Shown here: positions 1-6,923 of the stretch, in pieces | Layout: every line of letters starts with the position of its first letter | Numbering within the stretch: the first letter of the stretch is position 1 | DNA from: CAYWFP01 sp964457365 | Lineage (GTDB): Bacteria > Planctomycetota > SZUA-567 | Length of the DNA: 20,390 bases | Direction of reading: 5' to 3' | NCBI GenBank assembly: GCA_964457365.1 | Contig: CAYWFP010000075.1 | Coordinates: forward strand, 1-20,390 | Translations under genes and position numbers: made by a program | Notes under the pieces: generated by a model | Told to the model about the DNA's origin: nothing | Databases searched by the model: none | The model's input: only the letters and a program-made list of their open reading frames with translations

Positions 1-450
1 TTGGATTTCTCGTCCGTCTTGATTTGAGCCAACACCAGCCGGTTCTCCGCCGCCCGTGATGGCGTCCTTGGCGCCGAAATCGGCGGGGCGCGACGACTGC
101 CCGCTCTGAAGGCGAATCAAATCCGGCTTGACGAACTCCAGAATGCCGAAGAAATGCCAGTCGCCGTGCATATCGAGCTGCATCGGCCGCTTCCCGGGCT
201 TGAAGACGTAGAAGGCGTTCAACGTCTCGGACGCCTTCCCTTCGTCCTTGTTCACGACCATAACGGTATGGTCGGGCCGAAACGTGAAGACCAGGTACGC
301 CTCCTGCTTCTCGTCGTGGCCGAACCACCGCCACGTCCCCACGATCGACGGCGAGGGCTTCTTCTCTTCCTCGGCCGCCTTCGCCTCGCCGGCTCCGACC
401 AGACCGCAGCAGAGCAGCAGCAGCACTCCGGCCATCGTCCGCATTCTCAT
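1..450 (-). CDS. Secreted hypothetical protein (N-terminal part, runs off left edge)
   Basis: An open frame of 150 codons reads from an ATG at 450 to the window edge without a stop, so this is the N-terminal part of a longer gene. The protein starts with a typical signal peptide: MRMR, a hydrophobic LLLLCCGLVGAG core, and a likely cleavage near GEAKA-A around residues 22-26. It has no proper lipobox, because the residue before the first Cys is Leu. The mature part begins with a charged EEEKKPSPS stretch followed by IVGTWRWFG and a Phe-rich beta-type pattern (VFTFRPDHTV), which resembles small extracytoplasmic lipocalin-like beta-barrel proteins. I cannot name the family. The start codon overlaps the stop of the upstream RfaE2-Nudix gene in an ATGA arrangement, so the two are very probably co-transcribed and translationally coupled. 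Confidence 0.75.
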   Translation of the reverse strand, partial: MRMRTMAGVLLLLCCGLVGAGEAKAAEEEKKPSPSIVGTWRWFGHDEKQEAYLVFTFRPDHTVMVVNKDEGKASETLNAFYVFKPGKRPMQLDMHGDWHFFGILEFVKPDLIRLQSGQSSRPADFGAKDAITGGGEPAGVGSNQDGREIQ

Positions 451-1385
451 TCCTCACCCGGTCCCATAAAAATGTAGGGCGGATACGCCGCCCGGTCGTC
501 GATGTACTGCAGCAGGTACTGCCGGCCGAGCACCACGCCCGGATGACCGGCGACCTCCGCGCGGCTCAGGTATTGCGCGTCGATGACATGCTCCTCCTTC
601 TCGCTGACGCACAGCTCGCCGCCCACGGCCTCGGCCTCGAACTGGTGCGCCAGCAGGTGCAGGTTCAACGCCGGATCCAGCCGCTCGATCAGCCCGACAT
701 AGCGCGTAACCTTCACCTCCAGCCCCACCTCCTCGCGCGTCTCGCGCACCACCGCCTCGCGAAGGGTCTCGTCGCGTTCGTGACCGCCGCCGGGCAGCCC
801 CCAGCGGACGCCCTCGCTGTACTGGTTGGCCACCATCAGCAGGCGATCCGCGTCGTCGCGGATGAGCGCGAAGGCGCCGGAGATCACCTTCTCCGGATCG
901 CCCCGGCGAATCTTCTTCATCAGATTGCTCGTGCTGAAGCCCTGCACGAACGGCAGAAATGCCACCCGCCCCCCGCCCTGCTCGACCGCGCGCCGCTCGT
1001 CCTGGTCGATGGTTTCGAGCGTGTAGTCGCTGCCCTGGGCGTAGATGTCGGGGCGAATCCGCGCGAGTTCTTCCGTACAGCGCGTGCCGCGAAAGACCAG
1101 GACATGATCCACGCAGGCCAGCGCCGCGAGAACGTTGGCGCGCATCGCCTCCGGCACCAGCGGCCGGTCCGGGCCTTTCAAGGCGCGCACCGAAGCGTCG
1201 CTGTTGATGCCGACGATCAGGATATCGCCCAGCGCCTTCGCCGCCTGCAGGCTGGCGATATGCCCCGCATGCAAGAGGTCGAAACAGCCGTTGGTCCAGA
1301 CGATCCGTCGCCCGGCTCGGCGGTACTCTTCGCCGCGCCGCGCCAGCGCCTCGAGCGGCATCGTCTTCTCGTTGTCGGAATCCAT
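447..1385 (-). CDS. RfaE domain II-like nucleotidyltransferase fused to a Nudix hydrolase
   Basis: A 312-aa two-domain cytoplasmic enzyme. Residues about 25-160 match the adenylyltransferase half of HldE/RfaE: TNGCFDLLHAGH (H39-A-G-H42 is the nucleotide-binding HxGH motif), VGINSDASVRALKGP, the Arg-Pro-Leu loop with LAALACVDHV, and a GFSTSNLMKKI tail motif. The known family activates D-glycero-beta-D-manno-heptose 1-phosphate with ATP to give ADP-heptose. Residues about 165-290 form a Nudix domain with a near-perfect box at 200-222 (G-x5-E206-x7-R214-E215-x2-E218-E219-x-G221-L); its substrate cannot be predicted. The ATG at 1385 was chosen. A TTG at 1421 would add 12 residues. An ATG at 1361, preceded by GAGAAG, gives the usual family N-terminus MPLEALARR and fits a possible promoter (TTGACG, 17 bp, TACCGT, 1393-1421) that would leave the 1385 start nearly leaderless. 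The combination could also serve another sugar or alcohol phosphate. Confidence 0.85.
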   Translation of the reverse strand: MDSDNEKTMPLEALARRGEEYRRAGRRIVWTNGCFDLLHAGHIASLQAAKALGDILIVGINSDASVRALKGPDRPLVPEAMRANVLAALACVDHVLVFRGTRCTEELARIRPDIYAQGSDYTLETIDQDERRAVEQGGGRVAFLPFVQGFSTSNLMKKIRRGDPEKVISGAFALIRDDADRLLMVANQYSEGVRWGLPGGGHERDETLREAVVRETREEVGLEVKVTRYVGLIERLDPALNLHLLAHQFEAEAVGGELCVSEKEEHVIDAQYLSRAEVAGHPGVVLGRQYLLQYIDDRAAYPPYIFMGPGEE

Positions 1386-1481
1386 GAAACCAACGGTATG
1401 AGTTGCGCCCCTCCCCGTCAAGGCTTGCGCGCAGTGCGGAATCCGGTTAAATGGGCGTCGATCCGCTCCGGGCTTTTCCGG

Positions 1482-1509
1482 TTGCGGGCGATTCGGCGAT
1501 TGTTATAAT
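1482..1509 (+). promoter_or_regulatory. Sigma-70 type promoter of serC
   Basis: TTGCGG (1482-1487), a 16-bp spacer and a perfect TATAAT (1504-1509) lie 48 bp upstream of the serC start. This is the obvious promoter for serC and points away from the divergent RfaE2-Nudix gene. Confidence 0.75.
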
Positions 1510-1557
1510 TCGATGAATCGTGAGCCTCTTCACGGCACTTCTTGAAAGGACGACATT

Positions 1558-2637
1558 ATGGCACGGGCACACAACTTCAACGCCGGCCCCGCGGCACTGC
1601 CGCAGCCGGTGCTCGAACAGGCACAGGCGGAACTGCTGGAATTCGGCGACAACGGCATGTCGGTCATGGAGATGTCGCACCGCGCCAAAGGCTTCGACGC
1701 GGTCATCGAGGCGGCGGAAGCCAATATCCGCAAGCTGATGGGAGTGCCCGACGACTACGCGGTCCTCTTCCTGCAGGGCGGCGCGAGTCTGCAGTTCGCC
1801 ATGATCCCGCTGAACCTCCTGGCCAAGGGCCAGACCGCCGACTACGTCCACACCGGCTCCTGGGCCAAGAAGGCCATCGCCGAGGGCAAGCTCGTCGGCG
1901 ACGTCAACGTCGCCTGGGACGGCAAGAGCGACAACTACATGCGCATGCCCAAGGCGGAGGAACTCGCCTTCTCCAGCAACGCCGCCTACGTCCACATCAC
2001 CAGCAACGAGACCATCGAGGGCATCCAGTACAAGAGCTTTCCCAAGACCGGCGCGCCGCTGATCGCGGACATGTCCAGCGACATCCTTTCGCGCCCCCTG
2101 GACGTCACTCGCTTCGGCCTGATCTACGCCGGCGCGCAGAAGAACATCGGCCCCTCCGGCATGGCGCTGGTGGTGATGCGCAAAGATCTGGCCGCGCGCG
2201 CCCCGGCCTCGTTGAATACGTTCCTGAAATACGACACCCACATCGAGAAGGGCAGCCGCTTCAACACGCCCAACACCTGGGCGATCTACCTCGTCAAGCT
2301 GTTCACCCAGTGGATCGAGGCCCAGGGCGGCGTGGCCAAGCTCGCGGAGACCAACGCGGCCAAGGCCGATACGCTTTACGCCGTCCTGGACAGCTCGGAC
2401 TTCTGGCAGCCCTGCGCGCAGAGGGAGAGCCGCTCGCAGATGAACGTCACCTGGCGACTGCAGAACGAGGACCTTGAATCCACCTTCGTCGCCGAGGCCA
2501 CCGCCGCCGGGCTGGTGGGCCTGAAGGGGCACCGCTCGGTGGGCGGCCTGCGCGCCTCGATCTACAACGCCTGCCCGCTGCTCTCGGTGAAGGCGCTGGC
2601 GAGCTTCATGAAGGATTTCGAGCGGAAACACGGCTAG
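1558..2637 (+). CDS. serC: Phosphoserine aminotransferase
   Basis: A 359-aa cytoplasmic PLP enzyme that transaminates 3-phosphohydroxypyruvate with glutamate to phosphoserine, the second step of serine biosynthesis; in some bacteria it also acts in pyridoxal phosphate synthesis. It matches SerC over its full length: HNFNAGPAALP at the N-terminus, GMSVMEMSHR, FLQGGASLQF, HITSNETIEG, and AGAQKNIGPSG, in which K195 is the Schiff-base lysine. The C-terminus has the family GLVGLKGHRSVGGLRASIYNA segment (about residues 318-340). The start at ATG 1558 is supported by GAAAGGA 8 nt upstream and by agreement with family length. The gene stands alone, with its own promoter upstream and an intrinsic terminator 24 bp after the stop, so it is probably monocistronic. 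No serA or serB is visible nearby. Confidence 0.97.
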   Translation: MARAHNFNAGPAALPQPVLEQAQAELLEFGDNGMSVMEMSHRAKGFDAVIEAAEANIRKLMGVPDDYAVLFLQGGASLQFAMIPLNLLAKGQTADYVHTGSWAKKAIAEGKLVGDVNVAWDGKSDNYMRMPKAEELAFSSNAAYVHITSNETIEGIQYKSFPKTGAPLIADMSSDILSRPLDVTRFGLIYAGAQKNIGPSGMALVVMRKDLAARAPASLNTFLKYDTHIEKGSRFNTPNTWAIYLVKLFTQWIEAQGGVAKLAETNAAKADTLYAVLDSSDFWQPCAQRESRSQMNVTWRLQNEDLESTFVAEATAAGLVGLKGHRSVGGLRASIYNACPLLSVKALASFMKDFERKHG

Positions 2638-2660
2638 CTCGCTCCCGCGGCAATGCTTCC

Positions 2661-2686
2661 CGCCTCCCTCCGGGGAGGCGTTTTTT
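2661..2686 (+). terminator. Intrinsic terminator of serC
   Basis: An 8-bp perfect GC-rich stem (CGCCTCCC / GGGAGGCG) with a TCCG loop is followed directly by six T residues (2681-2686), 24 bp after the serC stop. It is a textbook Rho-independent terminator. Confidence 0.9.
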
Positions 2687-2812
2687 CGGAAAAACGTCTT
2701 TTGCGCCCCGATCCGTTCTCGCATTTCGCCGACCATGCGGTAGGATAGGCGCTCATACCAATTTCGGGTGCGGAGGACGCGCCCACGGGGAGAACACGAA
2801 AGGATCGGCATC

Positions 2813-3847
2813 ATGGCGCGCTTCAAGCGGGCAAAGGACATCAAGGTCGGCGTCGTCGGCTACGGCGGCGCGTTCAACATGGGACGTTCGCATCTGCTGC
2901 AGATGCAGGCGGCGGGGATGACCCCGGTGGCGGTGGCGGAGATCGACAAAAGCCGCCTCAAGGTCGCCGAGGAAGAGTTCCCCGGCATCGAGACCTATAC
3001 CTCGATCGCGACGATGCTCAAGCAGTCCGACGTCAACCTCGTTACCATCATCACGCCGCACAACACGCACGCGAAGATCGCGCTGCAGTGCCTCAAGGCC
3101 GGACGGCACATCGTCTGCGAGAAGCCGCTGGCCATCACCACCGCCGAGTGCGACGCGATGATTAACGAGGCCAAGAAGAAGCGGCTGATCCTCTCGACCT
3201 ACCACAACCGCCACTGGGACGGCTGCATCCTCGAGGCGGTCGACCAACTCCGCAAGAAGAACGCCATCGGCGAGATCTTCCGCATTCAGGCGCACATGGG
3301 CGGTTACGGCTGCCCCGGCGACTGGTGGCGCTCGAGCAAGAAGATCTCCGGCGGCGTCCTCTACGACTGGGGCGTGCACCTGCTGGAGTACTCGCTGCAA
3401 CTCATCGACGCGGATATCGTCGAGGTTTCGGGCTTCGCGCACACCGGCTTCTGGTCCAAGAAGACCAAGTGGAAGAACGACACCAACGAGGACGACGCCT
3501 TCGCCGTGGTGCGCTTCAAGAACGGATCGCACCTGACGCTCTGCATCACCCACACCGAGTCCAACCCCAAGCCCGGGCAGCTCGAGATCACCGGCACGCT
3601 CGGCTCCTACGTCATGGACCAGCAGAGCTATACGCTGATCCAGCACAAGGCCGGCAAGACCGTCACCACCCACGGGCGCAACCGCGCCGGCGAGCAGCAC
3701 AAGTTCTACCAGAACGTCGCGGACCACCTGGTCAAGAACACCAAGCTCGTCATCACCCCCGAGTGGGCCCGCCGGCCGATCCACATCCTCGACCTGGCGG
3801 ACAAGAGCGCAAGGCAGAACAAGGCGCTGAAGGCGAAATACAAATAG
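2813..3847 (+). CDS. Gfo/Idh/MocA-family NAD(P)-dependent oxidoreductase
   Basis: A 344-aa cytoplasmic dehydrogenase. The N-terminal Rossmann half shows GVVGYGGAF (13-21), an acidic residue after the second strand (VAEIDKSR), ITPHNTHA, and the family lysine in CEKPLA (EKP at 103-105). The C-terminal half carries GGVLYDWGVHLLEY with D185 and H189, the usual catalytic or metal pair of the family. Members oxidise or epimerise sugars, inositols or amino sugars with NAD(P). The substrate here is not predictable, and no sugar transport or lyase gene is adjacent. The start at ATG 2813 is preferred because GAAAGGA lies 8 nt upstream; a GTG at 2768 would add 15 residues unlike the family N-terminus. 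The gene sits between the serC terminator and a perfect palindrome at 3859-3886, so it may be a single-gene unit. Confidence 0.92.
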   Translation: MARFKRAKDIKVGVVGYGGAFNMGRSHLLQMQAAGMTPVAVAEIDKSRLKVAEEEFPGIETYTSIATMLKQSDVNLVTIITPHNTHAKIALQCLKAGRHIVCEKPLAITTAECDAMINEAKKKRLILSTYHNRHWDGCILEAVDQLRKKNAIGEIFRIQAHMGGYGCPGDWWRSSKKISGGVLYDWGVHLLEYSLQLIDADIVEVSGFAHTGFWSKKTKWKNDTNEDDAFAVVRFKNGSHLTLCITHTESNPKPGQLEITGTLGSYVMDQQSYTLIQHKAGKTVTTHGRNRAGEQHKFYQNVADHLVKNTKLVITPEWARRPIHILDLADKSARQNKALKAKYK

Positions 3848-3858
3848 GACCGGAGCAT

Positions 3859-3886
3859 CCCTCTCTCTCCCTCGGGAGAGAGAGGG
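3859..3886 (+). repeat. Perfect CT/GA palindrome after the oxidoreductase gene
   Basis: A 13-bp perfect inverted repeat (CCCTCTCTCTCCC and its complement) is separated by only TC. It starts 12 bp after the stop codon. There is no T-run after it, so it is not a canonical intrinsic terminator; it may be an mRNA 3'-end stabiliser or a dispersed palindromic repeat. The rest of 3887-4084 shows no coding frame I would accept and no RNA gene I recognise. Confidence 0.6.
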
Positions 3887-4084
3887 GCCGTGCCGCCCGG
3901 CAATGACGCAACGCGATGGCGCAACACTCGCCGTTTGCGCGCGTTTTCGCAGCGGGATACACCCAGCCGAACGCATCGAGTAGATATGCAGGTCGGTCGC
4001 GCGGCGTAACCCCACAGGACAAACCGCCGGCATTGCGCGCTGTCGGATTGCGCGACCTCTGTTAGCATGCGAAAGGAGCCGCTC

Positions 4085-4402
4085 GTGTACGTCGTCTGCG
4101 TCCACGTCACCGTCGAGCCCGATCACGTCGATGCGTTTGTCGCGGCCACGCTGGAGAACGCCCGCGCCACGCGGCGGGAACCGGGCAACCTCCGCTTCGA
4201 CGTCCTGCGCGCGCGCGAAGAGCCGAACAAGTTCATGCTGTACGAAGTCTACCGCGACGAATCGGGGATGGCCGCGCACAAGAAAACGCCGCACTACGCG
4301 AAGTGGGCGGAGATCGCCAATCCGATCATGCAGCAGAAACGCGTCGGCGTGAAGTACGACGCGCTCTTCCCGGAAGATCCGGAGCAATGGGCGACGGAGT
4401 AG
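4085..4402 (+). CDS. LsrG-like antibiotic biosynthesis monooxygenase (ABM) domain protein
   Basis: A 105-aa single-domain cytoplasmic protein of the dimeric alpha/beta barrel ABM fold. The pattern VCVHVTVEPDHVDAF (5-18), EPGNLRFDVLR (32-42), FMLYEVYRDE (50-59) and HKKTPHYAKW (65-74) closely follows LsrG, the enterobacterial enzyme that processes phosphorylated autoinducer-2, and related quinol monooxygenase-like proteins. No other lsr gene is seen, so a role in AI-2 is not supported by context; a cofactor-free oxygenase or isomerase is the safe call. The GTG at 4085 was chosen as start because AAAGGAG (4072-4078) lies 6 nt upstream; an ATG at 4067 would put this ribosome site inside the gene. 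The stop codon abuts the stop of the convergent gene at 4403 with no base between. Confidence 0.85.
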   Translation: MYVVCVHVTVEPDHVDAFVAATLENARATRREPGNLRFDVLRAREEPNKFMLYEVYRDESGMAAHKKTPHYAKWAEIANPIMQQKRVGVKYDALFPEDPEQWATE

Positions 4403-5095
4403 CTACAAGTCCTTATACAGCTCCACCAGTTCGCGCTGCAGCAGCTTGTCGTGGTTCAGCAGCGCCAGGCAGCGCTTGGCGAAGTAGCCGTCGTTCCGGA
4501 CGCGCTCGACCAGGAATGCCTTCACGCTCTCGTCGGTCACCGGCTGCTCGGCGTAGAAGGCGTCCGCCTCCTCGCGGCTGCGTTCGCGGTACGGGCCTTT
4601 CTGCACCAGCTCGTCGTAGTAGACCACCTCGCGGCTGACCCACTCCCAGTCGACGCGCTGGATCCAGAGCCGCTCGCCGGAGTAGATCGAGTTGATGTTC
4701 AGCGTCAGGTCGTCCGTAACCCAGTAAAAGGTGTTCGGATCCACGTACATCGCGCCCTTGAGTGCGTTCGGGAGAGTCACGTGGTTGCCGCTGAACGTGC
4801 GGATGTTCGCCTGCGCGTTCTCGGTAGTGCGGTAGGCGATGGCGAGCTGCAGGTACAGCCCCTCGCGCTCGTACTTCTCCTTGCGCGGCAGGATGTCGCG
4901 GAAGACCAGCGCCGGTCCGGCGTCCCAGACCTCGATCAACCCTTCCTCGCGGTCGTGGTACCAGTTGGTGCCGTAGATCGTCGCGTCGGACGCGCGCGCG
5001 CTGCCGCGCTGCCCGAGGACATCGGTGCGGACGTGCTCCACCGGCCGCGGCATGACCGTCTTCTTGACCTTGGCGAAGTATTCGCGCGTGCTCAT
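4403..5095 (-). CDS. Conserved-looking hypothetical protein, 230 aa
   Basis: I do not recognise this family. The ATG at 5095 is backed by a strong AGGAGG 5 nt upstream, and the codon use matches its neighbours, so the gene is very likely real. The product is soluble, with no signal peptide or membrane segment, and rich in aromatic and charged residues: IYGTNWYHDREEGLIEVW near 40-57, NPNTFYW-like segments in the middle, and DWEWVSREVVYYDELV near 150. The C-terminal 60 residues are helical and charged (YFAKRCLALLNHDKLLQ). The gene converges on the LsrG-like gene with abutting stop codons and is divergent from the receiver-domain gene at 5286, with which it shares a 190-bp intergenic region. Confidence 0.8.
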   Translation of the reverse strand: MSTREYFAKVKKTVMPRPVEHVRTDVLGQRGSARASDATIYGTNWYHDREEGLIEVWDAGPALVFRDILPRKEKYEREGLYLQLAIAYRTTENAQANIRTFSGNHVTLPNALKGAMYVDPNTFYWVTDDLTLNINSIYSGERLWIQRVDWEWVSREVVYYDELVQKGPYRERSREEADAFYAEQPVTDESVKAFLVERVRNDGYFAKRCLALLNHDKLLQRELVELYKDL

Positions 5096-5285
5096 CGCAT
5101 CCTCCTATGTTCGGAATATCCCAAGGATATGGATGCGCGGGGGTCGCCTCAAGAGCGTAGCCGCCAAACGCGACCGATTCCGGCCGCGCCATCCCAGGCG
5201 CGCGCGCCGATTCGTGCTTGACAGATCGACAGGGATCGCCCAAGATGTTAACATACAATCTACATGGATTGACAATTTCGCGGGC

Positions 5286-6839
5286 ATGGGAATCCCAATG
5301 GCTTCCACGTCAAACGGGACATCCGACAACGGCCACCTTTCCTCGGACTCGCCCATCGCCGGCAAGCGCATTCTCGTCGCCGACGATCAGGATAAGATCC
5401 GCAGCGTCGTGAAGATGATCCTCGGCAAGCAGGGCGCGCGGATCGCCGAGGCCGGCGACGGCGTCGAGACGCTGAAGGCGCTCCGGGAGGCGCACGAGAA
5501 AGGCGAGCCGTTCGACCTGCTCTTCCTCGATCTGATGATGCCCAACATGAACGGCGTGACCGCGCTGATGACGCTCAGGCGCGAGCCCGAGCACGCCGAC
5601 TACGCCGACCTGCCGGTGGTGGTGATGACCGCGGTGAAGGAGCAGCGCGTGCTCGTCCAGTGCGCCAAGCTCGGCCTCTCGGCCATCATCCTCAAGCCGC
5701 CGCAGATGAAGCAGATCCTCGAGGAGGCCGAGAAAGCCCTCGTCACCGCCCGGCAGGCCCGGGACGCCGCGGTGATCGAGAAGGAGGCCGACCCTGACGT
5801 CTCGGGCATGTACGACGTCGGCGAAGATCTGGACGAGCAGTCGCCGATCGGCTTTCCCATCGTCTTCAAGGGCTTCCCCATGTCCAAAGAGTACGCGCTG
5901 CGCCTGGGCTATTACCGCTGCCCCTTCGACGAAACCACGTTCATGGCGCCGCGGCTGATCAACCGCGCGCTCAAGCCCGTCGACGACGACCGCTACGCCC
6001 TGGGCCTGTACAAGGAGGCGCAGGACCGGGAGTGGCTGGAGTACCCGCTCATCGAGATGATCCTCTGCCCGGCCTGCCTCTACACCTCCGACCGCACCGG
6101 TTTCTACCGCATCCGCGTCAGTTCCAAGGAAACCGTCCAGACCGTCCGTGCCATCGAGCTGAAAAAGTGGGAGCCGGTCTTCTTCCCGATGAACATGCGC
6201 ATCCAGGAGGCGCTGACCGCCGAGGAGTTGACGCGCGAGAAATCCCGCATCGCGCGCACGGCCGGCGACACGGGGCAGTGCCTCTTCCGTCTCGGCGAAG
6301 CCGACCCGAAATACCCGCGCAGCCACGAGGACGCGCTGGTTACGCTGGAGCTGGCGCTCCTTTCCACGCAGGCGATGCTGGAATGCTACACCGAGGAGGC
6401 CGAGGCCCGCATCCGCCAGAAGATGGCCGGCTTTTTGCTCAAGCGCGCCCACGTACTGGAGCTGATGGCCGAGTTGCACGAGGGCGCCGACAAGGTGGCG
6501 GACTATCGCGAGCGCGCCCTCGCGAGCAAGCGCGAGGCGCGGGAGGTGCTCCTCGCCATCAACGACGTCGAGTTCCGCGTGCTGCAGGAGCGCCTCTACT
6601 GCCTGGCGCGCCGCTTCTGGCTCGCCGATGAATTGATCGACGCCGCCGCGGACAAAGCGCAGGCGGAGGAGCTGGCCGGGCAGCGCAAGAAAGCCATGGG
6701 AGAGATGAAGACCCTGCTGATGCAGCAGCGGCAGGAGAACCCCGAGGACGTCCCCGTCATCGAGCGCTTCATGGAGCCGTTGGAGAACCGGCTGTACGAC
6801 CTGGAGAAAGCGGCCAAGTCCGGCGTCGCCGACGCGTAG
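5286..6839 (+). CDS. Response regulator: canonical receiver plus DUF2225-like Cys region and helical C-terminus
   Basis: A 517-aa soluble protein. Residues about 27-150 are a complete receiver domain: acidic pair D33-D34 (VADDQ), phosphoacceptor D82 (FLDLMMPNMNG), T115 (VVVMTA) and K137 (ILKPP). After a charged linker, residues about 195-280 carry YALRLGYYRCPFDETTF (C212) and LCPACLYTSDRTGFYRI (C261, C264). This resembles the paired CPxC knuckles of DUF2225, but Asp stands where the second Cys would be. Residues about 320-510 are long amphipathic helices of tetratricopeptide-like or coiled-coil character ending in ERFMEPLENRLYDLEK. There is no DNA-binding or enzymatic output domain, so output is probably by protein contact. 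Start choice: ATG 5286 or ATG 5298; neither has a good ribosome site. The 190-bp gap upstream is AT-richer and contains TTGACA at 5218 and TACAAT at 5254, too far apart to be one promoter. Confidence 0.85.
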   Translation: MGIPMASTSNGTSDNGHLSSDSPIAGKRILVADDQDKIRSVVKMILGKQGARIAEAGDGVETLKALREAHEKGEPFDLLFLDLMMPNMNGVTALMTLRREPEHADYADLPVVVMTAVKEQRVLVQCAKLGLSAIILKPPQMKQILEEAEKALVTARQARDAAVIEKEADPDVSGMYDVGEDLDEQSPIGFPIVFKGFPMSKEYALRLGYYRCPFDETTFMAPRLINRALKPVDDDRYALGLYKEAQDREWLEYPLIEMILCPACLYTSDRTGFYRIRVSSKETVQTVRAIELKKWEPVFFPMNMRIQEALTAEELTREKSRIARTAGDTGQCLFRLGEADPKYPRSHEDALVTLELALLSTQAMLECYTEEAEARIRQKMAGFLLKRAHVLELMAELHEGADKVADYRERALASKREAREVLLAINDVEFRVLQERLYCLARRFWLADELIDAAADKAQAEELAGQRKKAMGEMKTLLMQQRQENPEDVPVIERFMEPLENRLYDLEKAAKSGVADA

Positions 6840-6923
6840 CGCTCGTCCTTTTCTGACTTGACGCGCCGCCCGACGCGTCGTCTCACGAGACCGGCGCCGT
6901 CGACGTTTGCAGAATGGAACGCC

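Noticed and set aside
2753..4387. A 544-codon open frame opposite the oxidoreductase and LsrG-like genes
   Set aside because: It spans two real genes and the gap between them on the other strand, including the palindrome; there is no ribosome site or domain.
5218..5259. TTGACA at 5218 with TACAAT at 5254 as a promoter for the first receiver gene
   Set aside because: The spacing is 30 bp, far outside the 15-19 bp range; neither box has a good partner at the right distance. A second TTGACA at 5269 also lacks a -10.
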